Shown in pieces: positions 1 to 10,525 of a stretch of DNA of 64,000 nt (position 1 is the stretch's first letter; each line of letters starts with the position of its first letter). The notes below the pieces were generated by a model. That model was given only the letters and a program-made list of their open reading frames with translations. It was not told the DNA's origin and ran no database searches. The translations under genes and the position numbers were made by a program. Where the stretch lies: contig NC_063262.1 of the NCBI RefSeq assembly GCF_019578655.1, positions 13,089,582-13,153,581 on the forward strand, written 5' to 3'. This DNA is from Ricinus communis. Its lineage: Eukaryota > Streptophyta > Magnoliopsida > Malpighiales > Euphorbiaceae.

Positions 1-1100
1 TTTTGAACTTTTCCAACTTACTGCTCCTCAATTACATATAAATACAAACCTTTAGATAGATTTTCTATCATCCACATTTGATTGAAAATCAGAATCTATA
101 TAACCATGTAAACTCAGTTCTCCTCCACCATATGTCAAGAACATATCTTTAGTTTTTTACAAGTACTTAAAGATATTCTTGATCGTCGCCCATTGCTTTT
201 TGCCTGAGTCAAATTGAAACCTGATAGTCATACAAACAATATAAGAAATGTCTAGCCTAGTACATAACACAGTACATATTAAACTTCCAGTTGTCAAAGC
301 ATATGGAATCCTAGCCATTTATTCTCTTTCCATATACATATTTAGCGACATGCTCTTAGAAAGTTGAATACCATGTCTAAATGATAACAATCCTCTATTA
401 GAATCAAGCATGTTGAATTTTTTCAACATCTTGTCTAAGTAAAGACCTTGAGAAGCCCTATAGTCCTTTTCGATCTATCTTTATAGATACACATTCCCAA
501 AACATAAGTAGCTTCACCTAAGTCTTTGACGGAGAAAATCTTTAATAACCATACCTTTACGGATGTCAACATGCCTATATGATTTTCAAATAATAATATG
601 TCATCAATATGAAGTACAAGAAAAGTGATAACACTCCTACTAACCTTCTTCTACATACATGGTTCATCCATATTTTTTATGCAACCAAACAATTTGATTG
701 CATTATTAAAACGGATGTTCTAACTCCTTAAAGCTTGCTTAAGATTATAAATGGATCTTTTAAGCTTGCATACTTGATTATGATTACCCTTAGATTTAAA
801 ACCTTTAGGTTGGTCCATAAAGATGTCTGCCTTAATGTATCCATTAAGGAAGGCTGTTTTGGCATCCACCTACCAAATCTCATAATAATAGTTTGCGGTA
901 ATGGCTATAGGCGAGAAAGTTTTCTCATAGTCAATTCTTTGCTTTTGGCTACACCTTTTCGCCAATAGCCTAGCTTTTGAAGGTTTTAGCCTTCCAATCG
1001 GAACCAATCTTTCTCTTATAAATCCATTTATTACCTATTGCTACTATACCTTTAAGAGGGTCTATAAGATCCTAGACTTTATTTTTATACATGGAATCTA
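1..1100 (-). pseudogene. Ty1/copia pol fragment: reverse transcriptase to start of RNase H
   Basis: Reading the minus strand from about 1100 down to 1 gives copia reverse transcriptase in broken frames. Recognisable pieces in order are NKWIYKRKIGSDWKAKTF, DAKTAFLNGYI, the active-site-like HIDDILLF near 600, LGEATYVLGM, and near 100 the SLHGYIDSDFQ motif at the RT/RNase H junction. Stops and frameshifts are frequent, so the copy is dead. It runs off the left edge, so RNase H and the 3' LTR lie outside the window. The integrase half of the same element resumes at 10526, where the coding sequence picks up after a 9.4 kb insertion. The copia assignment is certain from motif order; the exact lineage is not. 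Confidence 0.85.
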
Positions 1101-1594
1101 TGGGCGGCAATTTTAGGCGCACACCCAAGTGTCTCTAATGACTACACCACTACAAGGCTTTTCAACCTAATCGAGAACACGCTAACTGGTCACAAAGACT
1201 AGCGCAGAGATAGGAGTTGCCAACCGGGTAATTCTCCTAGACACTTTTACTAAATGAGTGGCGTACTAGATTCCATAAAGAAGTTTTGCCACATCTAGAG
1301 ATGGATCCAAAAGCCAACTTTCTTATTTGTGTATCTTAGTCTTCAATCTTATTATTTAACGGGTTATTTCATATAAATATAATATAATAATTCTACACAT
1401 CAAGTACTACAGCATGTGAACTCCATTTAAGTCTAACCTATTTTAGTTAAGTCCAATTTCTAATTATATTGTTAATCTAGATTTACTACTCAATTACGTT
1501 TGAGAGGCCCATCTAGTGTAGTCCTAATTGCAAGTTATGCTTCTAGTTACTAAGTTTTTATCCTAATTGGACAACACTATACATGCCAAAGCTT
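1101..1594 (-). repeat. 3' LTR of the Tat-like element (alignable part)
   Basis: This stretch aligns with 8494-9000 at roughly 80% by eye. Shared landmarks are the GGCGG terminus, GTCTCTAATGACTA, CAAGGCTTTTCAACCTA, and ACATCAAGTACTACAGCATGTG. Similarity to the other LTR is lost at the 21-bp tandem array that starts at 1595, so the right limit of this LTR is not defined. A third related copy is at 54470-55115. Confidence 0.75.
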
Positions 1595-1844
1595 GATGAT
1601 TTGGGAAGCATGCCCGTCTTATTTGAAGACCACGCCTGATGATTTAGGGAGCACGCGTGATGATTTAGGGACCACACTCAATGATTTAAGAACCACGCCT
1701 GATGATTTGATAACCATGCCCGATGATTTGGAAACCACGCCCGATTATTTGGGAACCACGCCCATTTGATTTGGTGATTTGGGACTCACGCCCGATGATT
1801 TGGGAACCACGCCTGATGATTTGGAAACCACTCCCAATTATTTA
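1595..1844. repeat. 21-bp tandem array, about 11 copies
   Basis: Degenerate head-to-tail copies of GATGATTTGGGAACCACGCCC (21 bp), some with small insertions, begin where the left LTR stops matching its partner. The homologous position in the right LTR (about 8990) has no array, so it arose in this copy or was lost from the other. Confidence 0.85.
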
Positions 1845-3762
1845 TACTTATAGAGACTTCCCTCTAGCTTCTTAATCACTTTTCACTTCATGATGCAATT
1901 ATGTTGTAATTTTTGCTTCAAATTGTGATTTGGTATGTACTTTACTCTCTTGGATATCTTCCACTTCTAAATGTGAATTGATGATCTTCCACTTTGGAAG
2001 GTAAACTTAATGATCTCTGCTTCGAGAAATAAACTTGAGCATAAATCGAGCATTTTCTTTCTTTTAAACTTTTTCATTTTCCTATTACAAGCTAGTGGCA
2101 TATATACAAGAGTACATTAAGCAAAAAGTAGTGAGAATGCGTGATATGCATGTTATGTAGGACATGTAATGAATTTCTAAAAATCATCCTTCAGTTTGGA
2201 TAGAGGCGTTCTAGTGCCCATCAACATTAACACTTCTAAAGTTTAATCGCCTAATGGTCAATATTGTAATTGATTTATATCAAAGATCTAAAATTCATGT
2301 GACGATAGAAAGTACAGATCTAGAGATAACTCAAGCATGTAAGGACTTAAGCTTGTAGTTGAATTGATACTCGTGCAATGACAATTAGCTTTATCATAAT
2401 CTTATGCAGATAGCAACCAAATCTCTTTTCTTTTCTTACTTTCATGCCTTAACTTTTGCCTAAGCCGCCTTTTCAAGTTTTCAACTTAGCAGACTAATGT
2501 CTTAACTTTTGTCTAAGCTGCCCCTTCGAATTTTCAAATTAGCAAATTATATTTTTGCCTAAGCCGCCCTTTTGGGTTTTCAAATTAGCAATTTCTTTTC
2601 TTTATTCCTTTTTTTATTTTCTCTTTTTTCTTATTTTCACTTTTTGGAAATTTGGTTACTCAAGTACTTGCAGTATCTTTTGTTAATCTTGTAGATGATT
2701 CCACTGATTTTCAAGACTTTCCTTGAGATAAGATTTCTTGAATAAAAGCTGAAAGACTATAGTTTTACCGATTTGTTGTGCATGATGTCAAGATTGATAG
2801 AGACTTGAGTACTACAAATTCTTCAATTTTCCTACAAAAAGTACAAAAACAAAAGTTGGAGAAAAAAATAATCTTGTTCTTATTCTAATCTTGTAGATTC
2901 TGCTTCATATTTTGTTTTCTCTTTCTGGTAGTGTGCAAACAATAAAAATTGATGGGCAAGTCTGATAAATATTCTAATCAAATTCTGTTCATTGAATAAG
3001 GGCACAAATGGGTATATTTTCTATTCCACAAAATACTACTCTTATTATCAACTAGTTCTTTCGAATTTTCTAGTCGAGTCGGCTATTTTTTTTCCACTTT
3101 TTTCTTAAGTTTTGCCTGACTAGCTTATAAAGGTTTCTAATTAGCACGAAACATCTTTTTTTTTTCTTTTCATATTTTCCTTTCTTTTTCTTCTTTTCTT
3201 TTTTTTCCTTTTTTCAAAGATAGTATCTAAAACAATCCGGATTGACTTGTAAACTTATTGGCACCGAAATTTGAGCATCCTCGAGCATAATTTTTTTTTT
3301 TTTTATGAAAGTTTTTAACTCGAACTAGATTTTCTTTTTTGGAATCAAATGGACCTCGCATATTTCAAGATTTGAGCACCAATCTTTAATCTCTTTTGTC
3401 TTTTAAGGTTGTAATGTGATAAGGGATGAATTCGACCTTCTTGCTTTGTTCCCGGTCTAGTGAATAATTATATTACCTTGAGTTCACCTGCATATCAAAT
3501 ACTATCTCTTTTTTTTCTCTTTCTTATTCTCTCACTTTTTTTTCTCTCTTCGAGAGTTATATTATGTGACATAGAAATATATCTAGGATTATCATTTGTG
3601 CCCAGATTAAATAAACCAATTCAAATTAAATTAATGTTAAACATGCTCATATAATAATTATTATCATGCATAATAGCATTAAGATAAACATCAAATAAGC
3701 AAAAATTAGACTCATTCCATTGATCTTAGAAGCATAACAATATTTTTGTCTAAAAACAAATC
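1845..3762. other. Non-coding interior of the Tat-like element
   Basis: No coding sequence can be supported. The stretch contains a 52-bp tandem repeat at 2449-2595 and long pyrimidine tracts on the plus strand (2596-2645, 3157-3218). On the minus strand these are purine-rich and could include the polypurine tract. It ends at the target-site duplication of the inserted solo LTR. Confidence 0.5.
2449..2595. repeat. 52-bp tandem repeat, about three copies
   Basis: Units start at 2449, 2501 and about 2553. Each has the plan CTTAACTTTTGCCTAAGC, then GCC, a T-rich run, and AATTAGCA. A more diverged relative is visible around 3105-3145. Confidence 0.7.
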
Positions 3763-4132
3763 AAGAGTGTAATACCCGTACTTTTTCTTAAACTTTAATT
3801 TCATTACTTTTCGGGGGCATTTTAGTACATGAATACTTCGGTGTTTAATTGAGAATTTAATAAAATATTTTTAAAATAATAATAATTGATTATTGTAAGT
3901 AATATTCAAATTTCATATTGTCATAAATAATTTCATTATATCGATTTTCGGTGAAATTAAGATATAGTTTTGTGATTTTGATTAAATGAGTCAAGTTCTA
4001 TTTAAATTAACTTTAATACATGTGTGTTTTACTAAAATTAAAGGAAAGCCTTAAATTATGTTGAATATTATCTATTTAGCATCAAGATTATTTCAATAAA
4101 CTTTAAATTTATACTAACTTATTTGGCTATAA

Positions 4133-4168
4133 CTATATGTGTATGTATGTATGTGTGTGTGTGTGTGT
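4133..4168. repeat. (TG)n/(TATG)n microsatellite
   Basis: A short TATG then TG dinucleotide run lies within solo LTR copy 1. Confidence 0.85.
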
Positions 4169-5446
4169 TTAAAATAAATAGGATAATTGTTGTAAGGTAC
4201 TGTAGCATGGTTGTTTTATATGAAAGGGTTTATGTGCAATTTTTCAAAGATTGCAAATTCACTTTTGGTCTCTAGCAAGAGACCCAAAATTCTCCTCCCT
4301 ACTCCTTCTCACCACCGACACCACCACCTCCCTCTCCCCTGCACCCTCCATTTTTGGTAACTACCCCCGCTACTCCTTCATCCCTTGCCTACCGTAAACT
4401 GCCCTCAATGTTGCCAACCTGTTTCCGCCGTCCTCACTGCTTGTAGCCGATAAGGGAGAGGTGCTTGAGAGAAGGAAGCTTCCTTCCTTGCTGCCACCAC
4501 CAAATTAGCCTCATGTCATCATTTCCTTGCGAATTTGACACTAAATTCTAACTCCCCACCATCGAAAACTCCTTGGATAACCCTTCCCCACCGTTTCTCT
4601 CACCGAAAGCCGGTGGTAACGCCTCGCCGAAGCATGAATCCTTTCTCCATGATCTAGCTTTTTTCGGCAAGTGCTAAACTGTAAATTTGGTATTTTGGTT
4701 TCAACCATCTCAAGCTTCGCCTATACACTTCTGTATTCGAATTCCGATGTCGTTGGCTATATTGGCTTTCGGGTCCCAGTGTTCTCCGAACGTGTAGAAT
4801 TTCTGAGTTTTGGGCTCAGTAAAATTATTTGGACCTTAAAAATTATTTAAAAATTTTAGAAGATGTTAGCTCCATTAATTGTTAATTATAAATAAATAAT
4901 TTGATTTGATTTACTTAATTGTAAATATCATGAATTTAATTGTGCGATTAATTATTATTCAGTTTAGAGATAATCGTGGTTATAAATAATTAATTTAGGC
5001 ACCAGCAAATTATTTGTGAGTCGGTTGTAGAATAAATATTTATATCGGACTGTTAATTAATATTTGTGATCTGAGTTGTGTTGCAGAGTCGAGAAAAATA
5101 ATGTAGCTTTGGTGGCCCTACTTCTAATAAATAATTACTGAATATTAGAAGTATTTTTGACAGGTTCTGGACCCATTATACGAGAAATAAACGTCCATTT
5201 CTTAGGGAGGTTCTGCTGAATTTTCGATAGAATTTTCAAATCAGGTTCAATCAAAATTTTTAGGCAGTCTAAATCTATGAGTCTACATCTAGGATTAATT
5301 ATGAAATATTTGATTAATTTAATTATTTTCATGTATAGATAATCTGTCGGTTCAGCCAGCTCTACCAAAAGGGTAGGAGCAGCTAGAGAAAACTTGGCAG
5401 AATTGTGAATTAAAGTCATATATATAATCTACTACACATGTCATAT

Positions 5447-5850
5447 CCGAAATTAAATGTATATTTTATTTGGTTAATAAATACAACTATTATTTTTATT
5501 AACAGTATTAGTGTTATTACATTTTATTTTTACTCTTTTCAATATTATAATTATTATTAATACTTATTTGCCATTACATTTATTATTATTATTATTCTAA
5601 TAATTATTATTATCATTATTATTATTATAAATATTACATTATTAATTTATATTTGTTATAACTGATATCATTTAACTTTAGTTTTTATTATTGGATTGAA
5701 TAATATTATAAATACTCCTAAATTAATTGTAAATTTTATTTGATTAATAAATACTACTATTATTATTATTAACAATTTTACTATCGGTATATTTTATTTT
5801 TGCTCTTTTCAATATTATTATTATTATTATTAATACTTATTTGCCATTAC

Positions 5851-5905
<55 letters not shown>

Positions 5906-5965
5906 TCGTTATAACTAACGATTATTTAACTTTAGTATTTATTATTGGATTGAATAATATTATAA
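5447..5965. repeat. 270-bp tandem duplication with (ATT)n
   Basis: Two successive copies share ATTTTATTTG.TTAATAAATAC (5463 and 5733), TACTTATTTGCCATTACATT, and ATTATTGGATTGAATAATAT at a period of about 270 bp. Each contains an ATT microsatellite; the second is long (about 5850-5901). The duplication lies wholly within solo LTR copy 1. Confidence 0.8.
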
Positions 5966-6119
5966 TTGTTTGTGTAGTATGTTACTTTAATTTTATTAAT
6001 GTTAAATTGAAACATGGTTCGGAATAAGACAACAGTAGAACATGTCACCTGATGAATTGCATCAAGACCGTATGCGCACCGGTAAAAATCAAAGACAGAT
6101 ATTAAAGAAATATTCATTG

Positions 6120-6310
6120 ATGTTCCTTAGTCGAGCAGAGCTCTCTAGGCTTATAGGATTTTGATATGCCGGAGAAAGGTCCCTGGTCGAGCGTTAGTCT
6201 CTAGGCGCCAGCTGTATTGATATTTAAGTGATCAGACTGGATTTAAGGACTCTGGTCGAGCTTTGCTCTCTAGGCGCCAATCTTATTAGAATAAGAGAGC
6301 CGAAAGACTG
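6120..6310. repeat. LTR-internal repeats with GTCGAGC..CTCTCTAGGCGCC core
   Basis: Three cores are spaced about 60 bp apart near 6130, 6187 and 6249. The equivalent region of copy 2 (53470-53740) has four. The cores carry short dyads such as GAGC..GCTC. The function is unknown. Confidence 0.75.
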
Positions 6311-6674
6311 TTTGAATTAAGATTTTAAGGTTTTACTAAGGTACTTGTCTCGTATATGTATTAAGATTGCATTTGTTTAAATTATGATATGACACATATT
6401 TATCATTTCGTGACTCTCTATGTTATTTAAGTAATTATTTTATATACATGGTTGTTTTATTTCATACTATATGATTTTAACTAACTATCTAGACTAACAG
6501 CCTCAATTATTTATTATTCAGGTGACAGTTAGGTCTTCTGCATTTCCTCTCTTTGAGCAGCCTGCCTTTTCTCTAGTTGGCGATCTGTCAGACTTGCTAT
6601 GGCTTTCAATAGTCTTAAGCCTATCCATTCTCTAGCGTCAGTCACAAGCCCATAAAGTAGGTTGTGATAAAGAG

Positions 6675-7722
6675 CTAAATCTTGTACAGCTTCATCATCT
6701 TCATATGGTAGCTTTTCAGTCTCTGTAGCTTCAATGTTTTCCATGTTCCAACCAGCTTTAGCATTTTTAATTTCGTCTACTTGTAAGCCATCATCGTATA
6801 AGCCTGCGAAGATCTTGGGTTCATTATTTGCAGGTTTTCCACCTAAGATGGGTGAATATTTCAGACTATCATCCGAACTTGATCCTTTTCAGAAGGCTTG
6901 TTCTTCATTAAAATTGCTTTATTCCTCCATTTAGTCAAAAAGTCAGAAAAGGATTTATTAGGCTTTTGCTTCGTCAATTCCAAATCCTTTATAATGACTT
7001 CTAGATGAGCATTGTAGTCATATTGCTGTGGAAAAGCATCACAAGGCTTTTTCTAATCAGACTTTATGGGCTTTTCCAACCCATGGTACTATTTCACAGC
7101 TAGCCCTTCTAATGAGAATACAAACAGCTTGATGATTTGGGTCTTAGCCAAATAAGTAGTACTCATGATAGTAGCATATTGCTTTAAATGCACCTTTGAA
7201 TCTCTAATTCCATTGAACTTCTGCATTTCAGGTATATGAAATTTGGGAGGCAACTTGTCTTCTCCAATCAACACTAGTTTATCGAAATCAAAGGTTGAAT
7301 GTAAATCTTGATCTTTTAGCATATCTTGCATCTTGTCAAGCCTTTTAGTCAGACTATGCAGATGGCAGATTCCATAATAGCTTTTGCAGTCAGAGTATAC
7401 TCTTTCTTAGCTTGTTCTAGCATGTAGTCATATAAATTCTAAAGTGTTCACCACGTACTTCTATATCATGAGTAGTAGTTGTAGTAGTTGCAGGGGAAAT
7501 AGTAGTCTTTTCGATAGTATGTTTCCTAAAAATCTCAGTCAAAACTTGCTGGAGTTCCTCCCGGATCATAATCCTTAGGTCAGCCATGATTGCAGTTTTG
7601 ATAGTATTAAGGTCTTGCTCATAGACCATCTTTGAAAGTAGTAGAGTTATTGGGCTCTTCTCTACTATTACCTCGATTACTGGTGAAATGGGTCCTCTTG
7701 ATACCTTTCTTATCTTATCCAA
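6675..7722 (-). pseudogene. Decayed gag of the Tat-like element
   Basis: Minus-strand pieces in order are an N-terminal segment with the helix-like DLNTIKTAIMADLRIMIREE (7722-7417), the capsid segment LPPKFHIPEMQKFNG with DSKVHLKQYATIMS (7331-7089), and then LEVIIKDLELTKQKPNKSFS and LMKNKPSEKDQVRMIV (about 7010-6880). These match the plant Tat/Ogre gag plan of P-P-K-F-x-x-P-x-x-x-K-F-x-G followed by KPSEKDQ. Frameshifts and stops separate the pieces. The solo LTR cuts the 3' end at 6675. An apparent open frame at 6529-6744 is a chimera of gag and LTR sequence, not a gene. Confidence 0.75.
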
Positions 7723-7739
7723 ACTAAGGATAATAATCT

Positions 7740-8470
7740 AAAATGGCTTCAAAACAAGGTATAGTGCATGCAATGTATGGTATGCATGATGTACGTGTAA
7801 TACACAAGGATAAAGAAAAAGGGTTAGCAAATATATAATATTTTACAAGTTACTACACAAAACATTCTCCTAACCTTATTTCTTTGGCACATGATTCATG
7901 ATGAGTCTTTCTCCCTAGGATTTTGGATCCGGGCTTTGTATCAGCAGGGGATAGTAGGCCCAATGTGCATGCCACAAGCTCTAAGAGCAAATAAAAACAA
8001 ACCAGACAATGTTTCTCAATATAAATATAAAAGCCTACATATTTTGGGCTTGGGACCTTATTCCACATGTTCTTAGGCAAAGGCTTTTCAACATATGGGC
8101 TTTAGTACTTATAAAGAAAAACATCTCAAATAGCAAGCAAAATATATTCCTAAGGGAGATTACTACTGTCATTACCATGAGCTGAGTCTTAGGTAAGAAT
8201 AAAAGGCTCTTACGGGTAAAAAGTGTTCTTCATTGGCTCGTCTTCCTACTCAAGGATTCCTTTAGCGAAAAGAAATTCACTCATTACTTATGAGTGATGG
8301 TTAGCTAGTGACGTAATTTCAAGGTTCGAGTGGAACCAAAGAACTACTAACTGACACCATTGAGGCTATATAGACCAAAATGCACAATGTGTGATCATGG
8401 TATAGTGATGCAAGAATCACTCGTTAAATAGTAAGATTAAAGACAAACATATATTGGAATTAGCTTCTCT
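7740..8470 (-). other. Untranslated leader between primer site and gag (Tat-like element)
   Basis: About 730 bp lie between the primer-binding site and the first gag piece. There is no convincing coding sequence. Short opposing frames at 7853-8080 and 7891-8076 overlap each other and resemble nothing I recognise. Confidence 0.5.
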
Positions 8471-8490
8471 TATCCCTAGTGGAGTTATCA
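8471..8490 (-). promoter_or_regulatory. Primer-binding site, tRNA-Arg type (Tat-like element)
   Basis: The minus strand reads TGATAACTCCACTAGGGATA, which matches the Tat/Ogre primer site TGGCGACTCCACTGGGGA with a few transitions. It lies a few bases inside the LTR at 8494, which fixes the element's orientation as minus. Confidence 0.7.
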
Positions 8491-8493
8491 TTA

Positions 8494-10525
8494 TAGGTGG
8501 CGGTTTTCGGTGCGCACCTAAGTGCCTCTAATGATTATAGTATTGCAAGGCTTTTCAACCTAGTCGGAAACAATGCTAACTAGTCACAATGACTAGTGCA
8601 GAGATAGGAGTCGTCACCAAGGTAATTCTCTGGGATACTTTTACTAAATGAATGGCGTACTATATTCTATAAGGAAGCTTTGCCATATTTAGAGATAGAT
8701 CTGGAAGCCAACTTTTTTATTTGTGTATTTTAGTCTTCAATCTTATTGTTTAACGAGTTATTCCCTATAAATACAACATAATATTTCTATACATCAAGTA
8801 CTACAGCATGTGAGGTCCACTTAAGTTTTAACATATTTTAGTTAAATCCAATTTCCAATTATATTGTTAGTCTAGATTTACTACTCAATTATGCTCAAGA
8901 GGTCCATCTAGTCTATCCTTTTACAAATTATGCCTTTGATTACCATATTTTTATCCTAATTGTACTACAGTTTACATGCTAAAGCCAATACAGTTTTTCT
9001 AATCTAAATAGGTTAATTCATTAATCAAACAAAACAAAGCCTACTTAAATCTAAATTGGTTAGTTTATTAATTAAATATGACAAAGTCCACCTAGGTCTA
9101 ATTAAATTTTATGATTAGCCCAATTTACCATCTTTTTCTAGTTTAGTCTAACAATTTTCTTGAAATAATTGATATGGTCCTATGTCTATATGTATTGATT
9201 TCGATTTTAAACGAATAAAATAATAATTATAAGAATAATAAAAAAAATATACACTCTTAATATAAAATAAAATAAAATAAACAAATATACACCCTTAATC
9301 TAATTTAAATAAATAAAATCAATTAAAGTAATTAAAAGGCATACACCCTTATCTATCATGTTCTAAAAAATTATCTTAATTTTAACTTATTCTTATCTAC
9401 CAACCTTCTTAATTACCTCACAATTTCTGGAAATAAAATAAATTAATTTAACTTAATCTAGATGAGTTAATTTTAATTAAACAAATTTATGAAATTCTTT
9501 AACCTATTTAAACTATTATCTATTTAATAAAATTAAAATAAAGTAGAAAAGGTTACAATAACACACACAAAAAAAAGTCCAAAACGTAATCAAAGAAAGA
9601 AGGAAAAAGCAAAACTTGGGCCAAGCTACTTAATGCATTACTGTATGCATTATTACAATGCCGATCGGCGTTCCGTTATACATCACTAGATGGTAATTTA
9701 ATTTTAATTCTGTTCAGTCCCCTTTTTTAATGTTAATACATACATATAAATAAAATAAAAATTAGCAGATCTATTAAAATAATAAAAACTAAATAAATAA
9801 AATACAGATTATAATAATATTAAGATATAGATAACATACAACTAATAAATATTGGATGTAAGAACAGCAATAATATTAAAAATTACAAAAAATAATTATA
9901 ATAAAGAAAATAATAAGATGAGATTGATATTATTAAATCTTTAAGTTTTTACCATAGTTTAGATCTACGAATCTCAAGAAATTCATTAATACTTCAGTAT
10001 TCCAAAGTGTTTAGATAAAAAAGAAATATTTTGTATATTCTTTTTCTTGCCTTTCGTCTCTAAAATTTTTTCTTCTATTTATTAGAAAAGAAAATTTTAA
10101 GATTTTGAGATAATAATTATTAAAAAAATAATTAAGAATAATTAAAAGATAATCAAACTCAATCTTAAGTGATAGATATTGATAATATTAAATAAAATCC
10201 ATTAAAATTGATTTGATAATTAACTCTAATTAATTAAAGATAAATATATAATTATTTTTAAAAAATTCAAATTTTAAACTAAATTTTAAATATTCTAAGA
10301 TTTGTCCTAGATTTTGACAATTTTCAAGATTTTGATCAAAAAGTTCTAGCCTTATTAAAAAGGGTTTGACTAAATGTCAAAACTTGACCGAGTCAATCAA
10401 GACTAAGTCAAAAATCTGACTTTGATTTTTCGAACCTCCATGAGATTTGGGAAAACAATGAATTTTTATCATCAGATTTTTCGTAACTCCTTCAATATTT
10501 ATATTCAAAAAAAGAGGTGCTGACA
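8494..10525 (-). repeat. 5' LTR of the Tat-like element
   Basis: About 2.03 kb of AT-rich DNA runs between the primer site and the copia integrase sequence. Its inner end matches 1101-1594. Its outer end (minus-strand TGTCAGCACC) abuts the broken copia frame. The outer 1.5 kb has no visible counterpart in the left LTR. Confidence 0.7.

Larger units (their letters stand above)
3768..6669. mobile_element. Solo LTR of a ~2.9 kb LTR family, copy 1
   Basis: The 2902-bp unit starts TGTAATACCCG and ends GGTTGTGATA. It is bounded by a perfect 5-bp duplication AAGAG at 3763-3767 and 6670-6674. It aligns end to end with the two outer arms of 43108-54313. Shared blocks include AATACC at the start, GTTCTGC..AATTTTCG near 5207, AAAGTCATAT near 5412, the GGTCGAGC..CTCTCTAGGCGCC repeats near 6130-6300, and the GC-rich end around 6640-6669. 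No internal coding region or second LTR is present, so a solo LTR left by LTR-LTR recombination is the simplest reading. The terminal CA has decayed to TA. Confidence 0.85.
1101..10525 (-). mobile_element. Tat/Ogre-like Ty3/gypsy element nested in the copia element
   Basis: Related direct repeats lie at 1101-1594 and 8494-9000, and they begin where the copia reading frame breaks on both sides. On the minus strand the element starts at 10525 with TGTCAGCACC and ends at 1101 with CCGCCCA, giving TG...CA termini. A primer site resembling the complement of tRNA-Arg sits at 8471-8490, and a decayed gag follows at 7722-6675. No reverse transcriptase or integrase is visible, so the element is internally deleted or non-autonomous. 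The flanks share a GATT word but no exact target-site duplication. The Tat/Ogre assignment rests on the primer site and gag motifs. A 2.9 kb solo LTR interrupts it at 3768-6669. Confidence 0.75.

Noticed and set aside
1595..1844. Centromeric or other satellite
   Set aside because: Only 250 bp with a 21-bp unit inside an LTR; it is a local minisatellite.
5800..6027. Tyrosine-rich ORF
   Set aside because: It is a translation of the ATT microsatellite within a solo LTR.
6529..6744. 71-residue minus-strand ORF (GLVTDAREWIGLRL...)
   Set aside because: It spans the solo LTR boundary at 6669; half is LTR terminus and half is gag remnant, so the frame is accidental.
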